From assembly GCA_023411555.1 (NCBI GenBank), contig JAEYOQ010000057.1:186001-250000 (forward strand): a DNA stretch of 64,000 nucleotides. The letters are read 5' to 3'. The position numbers and the translations under genes were made by a program. Position 1 is the first letter of the stretch. Each line of letters opens with the position of its first letter. Below are positions 8,004-16,656 of the stretch, in pieces. The DNA is from Bacillota bacterium. GTDB taxonomy: Bacteria > Bacillota > Clostridia > Lachnospirales > Lachnospiraceae. Below the pieces are notes generated by a model that made no database searches, was not told where the DNA came from, and worked only from the letters and a program-made list of their open reading frames with translations.

Positions 8004-8615
8004 ATGGGAAAAAAAGGGAAGAAAATTGATTTTATTAGTATCGTAAAAGATAAGAAATTGCCGATACTTACACTGGATTCTAGATGGCATGAGCTTTTTC
8101 CGGATGATTCAAAGACCACCGCTATCAGGGATTTGGAGCAAAAGGTCAATGGTCTTCTTAAAAAACAGGGAAAACTGGTCAATGATATTAAGGACATGAA
8201 ACGGCTTAAGAGCAGCTTACTTAAGGATATTGTCGATAATATGGATATCAGTAAGGATGCGAAAGGTAAAGCAAAAGAGAAGAAGCTAGAGAAGAATAAG
8301 CAATATATTAATGAATTAAATCAAAAAATTGATGAGTCCATGGACGAATTAGCTGATATACCATATCAGATTAAATTAGTGAATGAAGAGCTATTAGCAG
8401 AAAGTATCAATGTTTTTTATCAGGAGCTGGAGGACAGTAGGCAGGAGATCAAAGAAGTAACGGAATGGATTGCCAATATGAGAGAAGAGCTTAAGAAAAA
8501 GATTTTGATGAAGCAGGATTTGGAAACTAAAAATTCATTGATTTATACATATATGCACGACATTCTGGGTGCTGAGATCATGGAACTATTTGACAGAGAA
8601 CAGAATGGACGATAA
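8004..8615 (+). CDS. Coiled-coil hypothetical protein
   Basis: This 203-residue protein is very charged and almost entirely helical. It has a short folded-looking N-terminus (residues 5-35, with DSRWHELFPDD) followed by two long heptad-bearing segments, about 40-120 and 125-185, broken near DIPYQ. No catalytic motif or membrane segment is visible. It starts 29 bases after rex and precedes acpS in the same direction. I do not recognise a function; the form suggests a scaffold or binding protein. ATG 8004 and GTG 8001 are both possible, with AAGAGGG upstream. Confidence 0.7.
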   Translation: MGKKGKKIDFISIVKDKKLPILTLDSRWHELFPDDSKTTAIRDLEQKVNGLLKKQGKLVNDIKDMKRLKSSLLKDIVDNMDISKDAKGKAKEKKLEKNKQYINELNQKIDESMDELADIPYQIKLVNEELLAESINVFYQELEDSRQEIKEVTEWIANMREELKKKILMKQDLETKNSLIYTYMHDILGAEIMELFDREQNGR

Positions 8616-8788
8616 CAATAGAACTGAAACAAAGGATGATGGAGCTTCTCCCATACACGGCATGATTGGCCAGTTGGTATCAATATAGCTTGTGGAAGGC
8701 GGGAGGCTCTTATAGCATGATAATTATCCTCTTCCTTCGTCCGGGATGTTACTCTGAGGATTTTATCTATTTGGATAGGAGGCAGGCT

Positions 8789-9151
8789 ATGATAATCGGA
8801 ATAGGTGTGGATTTAATCGAAGTAGCCCGTGTTACGACAGCATGCGACAAGGAAGGGTTTGTAAAACGGTGTTTTACCCCTGAAGAAATAAGGCTGATCG
8901 ACCAAGATGTCTTGAAAGCAGCCGATAATTTTGCTGTAAAGGAAGCAGTAGCAAAGGTCTTTGGAACCGGCTTTCGGACCTTCTTTCCAATCGATATTGA
9001 AGTATTGCGTAACTCTGAAGGTAAGCCCTTTGTTAATCTATATGGGAAAGCGGAGGAGTTGGCCAAGGAGCTTGGGATAACCTCAATTCATGTATCCATT
9101 TCAAATACCAAGGAATATACAACTGCTTTTGCGGTTGGTGAAAGGACATAG
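8789..9151 (+). CDS. acpS: Holo-[acyl-carrier-protein] synthase
   Basis: The 120-residue protein transfers 4'-phosphopantetheine from CoA to acyl carrier protein, the activating step for fatty acid synthesis. IGVDLIEVARV at the start and NFAVKEAVAKVFGTG near residue 47 are the two signature motifs; D8 and E52 are the expected magnesium ligands. The length is normal for AcpS. ATG 8789 is chosen because AGGAGG lies just upstream and the protein then starts with the family-typical MIIGIGVD; the frame is open further upstream but that part is unlike any AcpS. The 170 bases before it hold nothing recognised. Confidence 0.95.
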   Translation: MIIGIGVDLIEVARVTTACDKEGFVKRCFTPEEIRLIDQDVLKAADNFAVKEAVAKVFGTGFRTFFPIDIEVLRNSEGKPFVNLYGKAEELAKELGITSIHVSISNTKEYTTAFAVGERT

Positions 9152-9296
9152 ATTGTAACATCAAAGATATTTCAATGGGTAATTTGTGCTGATGTCTAAA
9201 TTCGCGGATTTGCAGCAGAATGGAGGCGTAGTGGGAAGGGCAGGTATATAGAGTACATTTAGGTTGTTCAATGATGTAGTATAGGAGGAGTATACG

Positions 9297-10850
9297 ATGA
9301 TGTATGCTGTAGATTCAAAAAGAATGAAAATGATTGATGACTATACCATCAATACAATAGGAATTCCTGCATTGGAACTAATGGAACGGGCTGCCGGTAA
9401 GCTTGTATCTACGATGCTGGAAAGGATAACAAAGGAGGACCGGATCTTAGCGGTCTGTGGACCGGGTAATAATGGCGGAGACGGAGTTGCAGCCGGTAGA
9501 ATCCTGTATTTGCAGGGCTATCATGTTGCAATTCTTTTTATAGGAGAAGAAGCTAAGTGTACGCCCCAGATGAAGGTACAGCTGGAGTTGGCTAAGAATT
9601 TAGGAATCCCACGGGAAAACAGTAACAAGCTCTCTGAATATAATATTATTATCGATGCTGTATTTGGAGTGGGACTATCAAAGCCGGTGACCGGAGTATT
9701 TGAGGAGATAATTAGAAGGTTGAATGAGAGTCAAAGTATCGTATATTCTGTAGATATCCCCTCAGGAATTTCGGCAGATAATGGCGCAGTCATGAATATT
9801 GCCGTTAAGGCTGATGAGACTGTTACCTTCGGACACAATAAGGTCGGCCTCTTGCTGTATCCCGGTGCGGAATATGCGGGAAAGATAACTGTGGCTGATA
9901 TCGGCTTTCCCATGGAGGCTACGGAACTGTCACGACCAGATGCCTTCTACTATCAAAAGGAAGATTTAAACCTGCTTCCTAAGAGAAGAAACTATAGTAA
10001 CAAGGGCACTTATGGTAAGGTTTTAATTATTGCCGGCAGCAAGGGTATGGCAGGTGCGGCATATTTAAGCGCTCGGGCCGCTTATCGAAGCGGAGCGGGT
10101 CTAGTCAAGGTGCTTACCTCAGAAGCAAACAGAATCATTCTCCAATCACAGCTTCCGGAAGCTTTGTTTTCGGCCTATGATGAGGATAATCTGGATGCTG
10201 ACAAGAGAATGGAACAATTACTTGCTGATCTTGCTTGGGCAACGGTAATTGTTGTAGGACCAGGTTTGGGACTATCTAAGACCTCGGCAGACCTGGTGGA
10301 GCTGGTAATTAGGAATGCTACTGTACCGGTTATTATAGATGGGGATGCAATTACCATATTATCTAGAAGGTTGGAGGAGCCTGGTATGGCTGTAGCTTCA
10401 CAGCTACCTGACCAAAGGCTTATCAGGCTGAGTGAGCTTCTTTCTACCAACACAATACTTACTCCTCATCTGTTGGAACTATCCAGACTAATCGGTCTTC
10501 CAGTTTCTGAGATAACGAATAATCTAATTGACACTGCTCGTCAATGTTCCTATAATAATAAGTTGATATATGCAATTAAGGATGCGAGAACGATCGTAGC
10601 CCATAACAATCGTTATTATATTAATGTATCTGGCAATCATGGCATGGCAACCGGTGGCAGTGGTGATGTGTTAACCGGCATCATTGCAGCAATGGTGGCT
10701 CAGGGGATGGAGCCTTATGATGCTACCTGTCTGGCAGTGTATATTCATGGAATGGCTGGTGACGAGGCTGTAAGTGATAAAGGGGCCTATTCTATGATGG
10801 CAAGTGATATTGTAGATTCTATTGAAAAGGTGCTCATTGATTATGAATAA
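9297..10850 (+). CDS. nnrD/nnrE: Bifunctional NAD(P)H-hydrate epimerase/ADP-dependent dehydratase
   Basis: The 517-residue protein repairs hydrated NAD(P)H. The N-terminal YjeF/NnrE epimerase domain (about 1-210) has VCGPGNNGGDGVAAGR and DAVFGVG; the C-terminal NnrD dehydratase domain (about 225-510, ribokinase-like) has KGTYGKVLIIAGSKGMAGAA and the ATP/ADP site NHGMATGGSGDVLTGIIAAM. The fusion is the usual bacterial form. A GGAGG ribosome site lies eight bases before ATG 9297. Position between acpS and alr is common in Firmicutes. Confidence 0.95.
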   Translation: MMYAVDSKRMKMIDDYTINTIGIPALELMERAAGKLVSTMLERITKEDRILAVCGPGNNGGDGVAAGRILYLQGYHVAILFIGEEAKCTPQMKVQLELAKNLGIPRENSNKLSEYNIIIDAVFGVGLSKPVTGVFEEIIRRLNESQSIVYSVDIPSGISADNGAVMNIAVKADETVTFGHNKVGLLLYPGAEYAGKITVADIGFPMEATELSRPDAFYYQKEDLNLLPKRRNYSNKGTYGKVLIIAGSKGMAGAAYLSARAAYRSGAGLVKVLTSEANRIILQSQLPEALFSAYDEDNLDADKRMEQLLADLAWATVIVVGPGLGLSKTSADLVELVIRNATVPVIIDGDAITILSRRLEEPGMAVASQLPDQRLIRLSELLSTNTILTPHLLELSRLIGLPVSEITNNLIDTARQCSYNNKLIYAIKDARTIVAHNNRYYINVSGNHGMATGGSGDVLTGIIAAMVAQGMEPYDATCLAVYIHGMAGDEAVSDKGAYSMMASDIVDSIEKVLIDYE

Positions 10851-10870
10851 TTGAACAAAAATGAAGTAGG

Positions 10871-11073
10871 GTTACTGTTCTGACTCATGTTAAAGTCGAT
10901 ATAAGAGTTGACAAATATACCTAAAATCGGAGACGCTTTCGCTTCGTTGCATTACGTAGCGGTACGTAAGGTTCTAAAGAACAGAACCTAAGTACCGACG
11001 AATGCAAAGACTCCGATGTCAGATATATTTGTCAACTCATACATCTCATTCTAGCAGGGGTCAGAACAGTACC
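10871..11073. repeat. ~200 bp foldback (imperfect palindrome) between nnrD/E and alr
   Basis: The two halves are inverted copies with matching blocks: TACTGTTCTGAC at the left end with GTCAGAACAGTA at the right end; GAGTTGACAAATATA with its complement; ATCGGAG with CTCCGAT; TTGCATT with AATGCAA; CGGTAC and TAAGGTTCT with their complements around the centre near 10975-10982. The left arm carries an extra stretch near 10931-10955. No long open frame lies inside. An RNA copy would form one hairpin of about 90 pairs. It may be a miniature foldback insertion or a strong processing/termination structure. Confidence 0.8.
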
Positions 11074-11114
11074 GATGTGTACTACATTTTTGCAAGCTGA
11101 GGAGTGACGAGGAA

Positions 11115-12281
11115 ATGTCGAGTGAGGGATCTAGTATACAGGATAAGAATATTTACTATAGAGTTCAGGCAAACGTAAACCTAGATGCAGTTTTGCATAA
11201 CCTGCTTGAGATAAGAAAGAAACTGCCTACCGATACAAAGCTGATGGCTATCGTTAAGGCTGACGCCTATGGCCATGGAGCGGTTGCGCTGGCAAAGGCT
11301 GTCGGTGATAGTGGTAAAATTGATTGCTACGGAGTAGCCATCATTGAAGAGGCGGTGCAGCTTCGGGAAGCAGGGATTCGCAAGCCGATACTTATTCTGG
11401 GATATACGGCGAAAGAGCAGTATGATCTGGTTGTTGCACACGAGGTAACGCAAACTGTTTTTCGGTATGATATGGCTAAGGCTTTATCCGATGAAGCGAT
11501 TCGTCAGGGTAAGACTGCCAGGATACATATTAAGGTAGATACCGGTATGACGAGACTAGGCTTTTCAGACAACAAAGAAAGCATAGAGGAGATTAAACGT
11601 ATTGCAGCTCTTGACAATATAGAGATAGGAGGGCTGTTTTCTCATTTTGCAAAAGCAGATGAAACCGATAGGGCAGACTCCATAAAGCAACTGCAACGGT
11701 ATATTGCTTTTGTTGACATGCTGGAGCAGGAGGGGATTCATATTCCGATTAAGCATATGGCAAACAGTGCAGGGATTATTGAATATCCTGATGCTTATTT
11801 TAATATGGTGCGTTGCGGTATTGCAACCTACGGAATCTATCCTTCCGATATGGTGAACAGGGAAGAATTTAAATTAATCCCTGCCATGGAGCTTAAGACA
11901 CATATAATTAACCTTAGGGATGTTGAACCGGGAGTGGGTATTAGTTACGGAGGAACTTACATTACTGATAGGCCTACGAAGGTTGCTACGATTCCTGTGG
12001 GTTATGCAGATGGCTATTCGCGTAATCTGTCCAATCGTGGAAAAGTCATTGTTAACGGACAATTCGCTCCAATTTTAGGACGAATCTGCATGGATCAGTT
12101 TATGGTGGATGTTACAGATATCAAGGATGTGAAGCAGGGAGATATCGTAACATTACTTGGGAGAGACGGATCAAATTATATATCTGCTGAGGAGCTTGCC
12201 GAATGGTCTCATTCCTTTGCTTATGAGTTATTATGTATGGTAGGTAAGCGTATTCCTAGAGTTTACCACGGGAATACATGA
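11115..12281 (+). CDS. alr: Alanine racemase
   Basis: The 388-residue protein converts L-alanine to D-alanine for the cell wall. The pyridoxal phosphate lysine is K48 in MAIVKADAYGHG, and the family strand patterns KVDTGMTRLGF, MANSAG and the C-terminal-domain segment GRICMDQFMVDVT are present; the tyrosine base lies in GISYGGTY near residue 278. The length is normal. A GAGGAGT site lies nine bases before ATG 11115. It is separated from nnrD/E by the foldback and followed by mazF, an order seen in many Firmicutes. Confidence 0.95.
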   Translation: MSSEGSSIQDKNIYYRVQANVNLDAVLHNLLEIRKKLPTDTKLMAIVKADAYGHGAVALAKAVGDSGKIDCYGVAIIEEAVQLREAGIRKPILILGYTAKEQYDLVVAHEVTQTVFRYDMAKALSDEAIRQGKTARIHIKVDTGMTRLGFSDNKESIEEIKRIAALDNIEIGGLFSHFAKADETDRADSIKQLQRYIAFVDMLEQEGIHIPIKHMANSAGIIEYPDAYFNMVRCGIATYGIYPSDMVNREEFKLIPAMELKTHIINLRDVEPGVGISYGGTYITDRPTKVATIPVGYADGYSRNLSNRGKVIVNGQFAPILGRICMDQFMVDVTDIKDVKQGDIVTLLGRDGSNYISAEELAEWSHSFAYELLCMVGKRIPRVYHGNT

Positions 12282-12311
12282 TTTATGAAGGACTGCAGGG
12301 CTGGCTTTCAT

Positions 12312-12457
12312 TAATACATAATTCACAAACTATCTGTGAAGCAGATTAGTTTTGAATACCTGATACACAATTTATCTGTGAAACAGATTGTTTTAAATAC
12401 TTGATTCATATAAATATTTGTGAAGCAGATTTTTTAAATACTTGATTCATAAAACAT
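12312..12457. repeat. 42 bp tandem repeat, three copies, between alr and mazF
   Basis: Copies begin at 12332, 12374 and 12416, exactly 42 bases apart, with a partial copy before the first. Each opens with the small palindrome ATCTGTGAAGCAGAT (or a close variant) and continues with an AAATACTTGATTCAT-like stretch. The repeats are contiguous, with no spacers, so this is not a CRISPR array. The rest of 12282-12609 has no gene; a hairpin (GTATGAATTA/TAATTCGTAC) lies at 12502-12529. Confidence 0.75.
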
Positions 12458-12609
12458 TTACACTTTATGGAATACACACGAAGAAAGTGGCAATAATAGC
12501 AGTATGAATTAGTATTACATAATTCGTACTTGAAACCTGTGTTTGCGTGAAATATACGCGAACTTAACATCGGGTAGATTTAATTACCTAATTTTGGAGT
12601 GTGAATAAA

Positions 12610-12966
12610 GTGGTTATCAAACGAGGAGATATTTTTTATGCTGATCTACGACCTGTGGTAGGATCTGAGCAGGGTGGTGTCAGACCAGTGTTGATTATTC
12701 AGAATGATACAGGAAATAAACATAGTCCTACCGTGATATGTGCTGCAATTACATCGAAGATGAATAAAGCAAAGCTCCCCACTCATGTGGAATTGGATGC
12801 TGAAAAATATGGAATTGTAAAGGATTCGGTAATATTGTTGGAACAGGTTCGAACGATTGACAAATCGAGATTAAAAGAAAAGGTGTGTCATCTGGACCGG
12901 GATGTATTAAAGAAAATTGATAAGGCGCTTATCATCAGTTTTTCTTTAGATACATATTTTAGATAA
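12610..12966 (+). CDS. MazF/PemK family endoribonuclease toxin (EndoA/NdoA type)
   Basis: The 118-residue protein is a close match to Bacillus EndoA in form: [67 protein letters not shown]. Proteins of this group cut single-stranded RNA at short motifs. GTG 12610 is preferred over GTG 12601 because GGAG lies ten bases before it and it gives the family-typical start. In Bacillus the antitoxin gene lies directly upstream; here that space holds only tandem repeats and no open frame beyond about nine codons. It is therefore an orphan in this window. Confidence 0.92.
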   Translation: MVIKRGDIFYADLRPVVGSEQGGVRPVLIIQNDTGNKHSPTVICAAITSKMNKAKLPTHVELDAEKYGIVKDSVILLEQVRTIDKSRLKEKVCHLDRDVLKKIDKALIISFSLDTYFR

Positions 12967-12968
12967 CG

Positions 12969-12999
12969 AAAAAGGGAACCCATTGGGGTTCCCTTTTTG
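12969..12999. terminator. Bidirectional terminator between mazF and the FtsX-type permease
   Basis: AAAGGGAACCC pairs with GGGGTTCCCTTT around a three-base loop, with T-runs on both strands. It ends mazF on the plus strand and could also serve the permease gene that converges on it. Confidence 0.85.
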
Positions 13000-13144
13000 T
13001 CATACAGCAGGGGAGCTGTATAACCATAGCGTATAATAGGGTGGGAGTAGAAAGTGTTTAATCACTGTCTATATATGTTATTATAGAAGCAAAATGTGTT
13101 CACATTGTGATGATTTTATAAATTTTAGCTAAAATAGATAAACA

Positions 13145-14470
13145 TTATATTACCTTACTCTGCAATCTGATATAACGTATGCTGGTAATGTAGACCACTT
13201 CAAAATAGCAAAAATACAGTATAATAAAGCAAAATAGAAATTCTCCTATAGCATTTATCAAGAAATTATGAAGCATATCAGGAAATACCATATTCAACTT
13301 ATAATTTATGAATGGTGTGCCAACCAACAGCAAAGCAAAACACATCATGGTTGGGATCATCAGTTTTATCATGACTTGAGCTTTTATTAAAGACTTAATT
13401 TGTTTTTGACTTTTACCTATGTAGTATAATATACGAAAATTATTTGATTGCCGCTTTAACTCGATAATATGCTGTAAAGAGAGAATCGAGAAATATATAG
13501 TGCCAAATATAATTGATATACTAATCTGTAGAAAGCCCATCCATTGCTGATTTTCAGTATCGAAAATAGCAAAATTTTCATTGAAGAGGAGCATTCCAAA
13601 TACAAATGCAAGAATTGAAAAAAGTAGGCAGATAGAAAAAATAGAACTCATTATTGCGCTCGTTTTAGTTCCTGTTGTTATTTCTGCGCTACTGTAAAGT
13701 CTATTTCCTTGATATAAATCTTCTGATTGTGTAATCCGTTTGAACGAGAAATATGCGTACAACCATTTATAAAATGTAAATATACAACAGATCAAAGGCA
13801 TTGATACAAATGAGATAATAATGTATGCGATACTTTCGGGACAAAAAGCAATTCCACATAGCAGTACAAGGAAGAGAAACAAACTGATCAAAAACAAAAG
13901 TCCCCATAATTTATGCTTGTTACAGCCTAATGATTGGTTACGGCGATTTTCATTCATCAACTCACAAATTTGTAATTTATATATTTTTCTTTGCATACGA
14001 ATGGCAGATAGAATTTCTGCAATGCAGAAGAAAAAAAGTGTTTGTAGGATTGTTTGAAACGTAAGTATGAGCTGAATTTTAGTACCGGGAGGATTGTTAG
14101 AGAAAAATTTGAGATTAACAACTGCCCCTATTAGCCCACCCAAGATAAAGCAGAAGATTCCGATGATGCAAAATTCTAAGAGTAGCATTTGTGATAATTT
14201 GCTTTTTTCCATACCAAGCAATAAATAGTTGGCAAATTCTTTTGCCCTTTGCTTCATCATAAAAGTATTGATATAGTTGACTAGCACTACCATAATGATA
14301 CCAATAAGCAAGGGTAAAGAAGCGGTTTGAAAGCCTGCCTGCATATTTCCAAAGACTGCAATACCGTTAGATACATACATTACTGCAATAAGAATTGTCA
14401 TGGTAGTAATGTAAAGCAAGTAGTCGAAGATAGAGCGTTTTACATTGCGTAAAGCTAATTTAGTATACAT
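13145..14470 (-). CDS. Short FtsX-like ABC transporter permease
   Basis: The 441-residue protein is an integral membrane protein with about eight to ten membrane segments. Its N-terminus (LALRNVKRSIFDYLLYITTM) and the segment MMKQRAKEFANYLLLGMEKSKL are typical of BceB-type permeases, which export or detach peptides such as bacteriocins and antibiotics. BceB proteins are usually about 650 residues with a large extracellular domain; that domain is lacking here. The start overlaps the end of the ATPase gene by 11 bases and has AAGGAGGAAG before it, so the two are translated together. The DNA is more AT-rich than its neighbours. Confidence 0.8.
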   Translation of the reverse strand: MYTKLALRNVKRSIFDYLLYITTMTILIAVMYVSNGIAVFGNMQAGFQTASLPLLIGIIMVVLVNYINTFMMKQRAKEFANYLLLGMEKSKLSQMLLLEFCIIGIFCFILGGLIGAVVNLKFFSNNPPGTKIQLILTFQTILQTLFFFCIAEILSAIRMQRKIYKLQICELMNENRRNQSLGCNKHKLWGLLFLISLFLFLVLLCGIAFCPESIAYIIISFVSMPLICCIFTFYKWLYAYFSFKRITQSEDLYQGNRLYSSAEITTGTKTSAIMSSIFSICLLFSILAFVFGMLLFNENFAIFDTENQQWMGFLQISISIIFGTIYFSILSLQHIIELKRQSNNFRILYYIGKSQKQIKSLIKAQVMIKLMIPTMMCFALLLVGTPFINYKLNMVFPDMLHNFLINAIGEFLFCFIILYFCYFEVVYITSIRYIRLQSKVI

Positions 14471-15539
14471 AGCTTCCTCCTTCAGTAACCTTTGCCATTA
14501 CTTCTAGGATATTGGAAAAAAAAGTATGTTTATTTTCTTCTTCTCTTTCCAGCACCGCCTTAATTTCTCCGTCCTTCATAAACAATATTTTATCACAATA
14601 GCTTGCCGAAAAAGCATCATGTGTCACCATTAAAATTGTAGCGGAGTACTCCCGTCGCAACATGACCAGTGTTTCTAACAGTTGCTTTGAGGAGTGGCTA
14701 TCCAATGCACCGGTAGGCTCATCTGCCAAAATAAGACTAGGATTGACGGCAATTGCTCTTGCGCAGGCACAGCGTTGCCGTTGACCTCCTGATACTTCAT
14801 AGGGGAATTTATCTAATATGTCAGATATTTTAAGCTTTTCAGCCAAATCATAAATGGTGGGCTTCACTCTTTCCTTAGGAAACTGCTTAATTGTCAGTGC
14901 TAAAGCAATATTCTCATAAATGGTCAATGTATCTAGCAAATTATATTCTTGAAAAATGAAGCCTAAATGCTCTCGACGAAAAGCAGATAAATCTTCCTCT
15001 GATACCTCTGCTATATTCTGTCCACTAATCTCAATGATCCCACTTGTCGCTTTGTCTATGGTAGCAATCATATTTAATAACGTAGATTTTCCAGACCCGG
15101 AAGCTCCCATAATCCCAACGAAGCTCCCTTTTGAAACCTCTAAGCTAACCTTGTTTACAGCTAAAGTAGAAGTATTTTGTGTATGATATTTTTTTGTAAG
15201 GTTTTGCAGTTTTAATATAATATGAGGATTATGAAGCTGTGTGTGATCTTCCCATTGATCTTTACCAAGCCAGCTTGTAATGACCTCAAAAAGAAGCTGA
15301 TTAGATTTTTCTTTCAACTTATCATCGGAAATAAGCTCACCTAGAAGAAGTTCATTTAAGGTAATTTCCAACAGGTCGCATAGAGGGGTGAATAATGATA
15401 GGTCAGGCATAGATTTTCCGGTTTCCCATTTTGATACAGCTTTATCTGTAATTCCTAACATCTCTGCTAATTGACTTTGGGTCATGCCATGCGCCTTTCG
15501 GCGTGTTGCGATAAAGTTTCCTATTTTTATTTGATTCAT
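14460..15539 (-). CDS. XRE-type HTH domain fused to an ABC transporter ATPase
   Basis: The 359-residue protein joins two domains normally found apart. Residues 5-63 form a Cro/CI-type helix-turn-helix (RRKAHGMTQSQLAEMLGITDKAVSKWETGKSMPD). A linker of about 40 residues leads to an LolD/BceA-like ATPase (about 107-335) with Walker A GASGSGKS at 145-152, Q-loop Q197, signature VSGGQRQR at 249-256 and Walker B LILADEP at 269-275. All catalytic motifs look intact. The frame is continuous and the start has TAGGAGGT upstream. The partner is the overlapping permease. No separate kinase or response regulator is nearby, so the HTH may provide the control; that is inference. Confidence 0.88.
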   Translation of the reverse strand: MNQIKIGNFIATRRKAHGMTQSQLAEMLGITDKAVSKWETGKSMPDLSLFTPLCDLLEITLNELLLGELISDDKLKEKSNQLLFEVITSWLGKDQWEDHTQLHNPHIILKLQNLTKKYHTQNTSTLAVNKVSLEVSKGSFVGIMGASGSGKSTLLNMIATIDKATSGIIEISGQNIAEVSEEDLSAFRREHLGFIFQEYNLLDTLTIYENIALALTIKQFPKERVKPTIYDLAEKLKISDILDKFPYEVSGGQRQRCACARAIAVNPSLILADEPTGALDSHSSKQLLETLVMLRREYSATILMVTHDAFSASYCDKILFMKDGEIKAVLEREEENKHTFFSNILEVMAKVTEGGSYVY

Positions 15540-15652
15540 ATAATTAAGACCTCCTACTGAAGTTAATCATACAATATTAGAGAAAAATTTACACCTACTA
15601 AAAGTAGAGTTGCTGCAGAAGCAGGAAATAAAGAAACCAGAGGCATCATAAA

Positions 15653-15701
15653 GGGATGTTTCAAAACGTAAGTTTTCATACTATACATTTTGAAACATCC
15701 C
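15653..15701. repeat. Perfect 14 bp inverted repeat (GGGATGTTTCAAAA)
   Basis: GGGATGTTTCAAAA at 15653-15666 pairs with TTTTGAAACATCCC at 15688-15701. No T-run follows. It lies upstream of the divergent HTH-ABC gene and next to a second hairpin. Confidence 0.7.
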
Positions 15702-15709
15702 CTCAAAGA

Positions 15710-15758
15710 AAGGGGCTGTTTCTCCACTAATTTATTATTAGTTTTGAAACAGCCCCTT
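15710..15758. repeat. Perfect 13 bp inverted repeat (AAGGGGCTGTTTC)
   Basis: AAGGGGCTGTTTC at 15710-15722 pairs with GAAACAGCCCCTT at 15746-15758; the loop itself holds CTAAT/ATTAG. Its termini resemble the GGCTGTTGC ends of the elements at 18534 and 45296, so it may be a short member of that family. Confidence 0.7.
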
Positions 15759-16068
15759 GTATATAAAAAATGTAGGGAGGAGGAGAGTGAAAATAATTAT
15801 CACTTTCTAGTTTCTAGTATAGATGGTAGATGTGATATAAATATGGATAGAATAAAGACTTTTTGTGAACAAAATGGTACATAAATATGGCAGAAGAGAC
15901 AGAGCAAACTGGAGTGAATGAGATTATTCAATACCTTTTACTTGAAAAATATCATGAAAGTAGGTAAAATAGGCATAGAGTTTGTCCGGCTGACGCAAAG
16001 AGCAGGAATGCTATATGGTGTCAATTAGTTCTTGGTTACATACTTATGACAGAAATCGGGAGAAAACT
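15759..16068. other. Gene-poor stretch, possible relic
   Basis: No convincing gene is visible. Short frames with good-looking starts occur, such as a 27-codon frame from the ATG near 15886, but each stops early and none has a recognisable domain. GGAGGAGAG near 15775 followed by a six-codon frame looks like a leftover translation start. A decayed gene is possible but not shown. Confidence 0.3.
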
Positions 16069-16656
16069 ATGCGCATTGGATTGTTACGGCATTTTAAGGT
16101 TAATTGCCCCCATAAAAAAATGATGACCTCTAAAGAGTTCCGCGAATGGTCGGAAAAGTACGAGGTTTCTAAGGTGATAAAGAAAAAGGTTGAAATGTAT
16201 GGAATCGAATGGGATATTTGTTATGTGAGTGATTTACCGAGAGCTATTACTACTGCAAAGGAAGTATACAGCGGGAATCTAAAAATAGATAAATTACTGC
16301 GTGAGGTTGACAATGCTCCATTCATACATACGGAGCGTATTCGACTACCCTTTGAATTATGGCATGTTTGCGGTCGTTTGGCTTGGTATTTCAAATCAAA
16401 AAGCCAGCCTGAGACGATTGAAGATACAAGGAGACGCATCAATGCATTTCTTGATCGTATAGACTGGTCTAAAGAGAATATATTAATCGTATTTCATGGC
16501 TTTATGTTATATAACTTCCAAAAGGAGCTTCGTAGAAGGGGCTTTGTCGGCGAGAAGCTGAAGGTAGTCAAAAATGGTGTCTTGTACGAGTACATACGGG
16601 AAGAAATACAGAAGGAAGTAGACGAGAATGAAGGTAACGCTGATTTGTGTGGGTAA
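16069..16656 (+). CDS. Histidine phosphatase superfamily protein
   Basis: The 195-residue protein has the phosphoglycerate mutase-like fold: LLRHFKV near residue 5 holds the phospho-accepting histidine (RHF instead of the usual RHG), YVSDLPRAITTA near 50 is the conserved SxLxRAxxTA-like motif, and IVFHGF near 145 holds the second catalytic histidine. The substrate is not predictable. ATG 16069, preceded by CGGGAG, matches the family start better than 16015. Its 3' end overlaps rlmH by 29 bases. Confidence 0.8.
   Translation: MRIGLLRHFKVNCPHKKMMTSKEFREWSEKYEVSKVIKKKVEMYGIEWDICYVSDLPRAITTAKEVYSGNLKIDKLLREVDNAPFIHTERIRLPFELWHVCGRLAWYFKSKSQPETIEDTRRRINAFLDRIDWSKENILIVFHGFMLYNFQKELRRRGFVGEKLKVVKNGVLYEYIREEIQKEVDENEGNADLCG

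Noticed and set aside
12332..12457. 42 bp repeats that might be taken for a CRISPR array.
   Set aside because: The copies abut without spacers, are degenerate, number only three, and no cas gene is near.
12282..12600. A small MazE/CopG antitoxin gene before mazF.
   Set aside because: All frames in the gap are closed within about nine codons of any start.
15690..15884. A 64-codon frame on the plus strand.
   Set aside because: Its first third reads through a perfect hairpin and it has no suitable ribosome site or domain.
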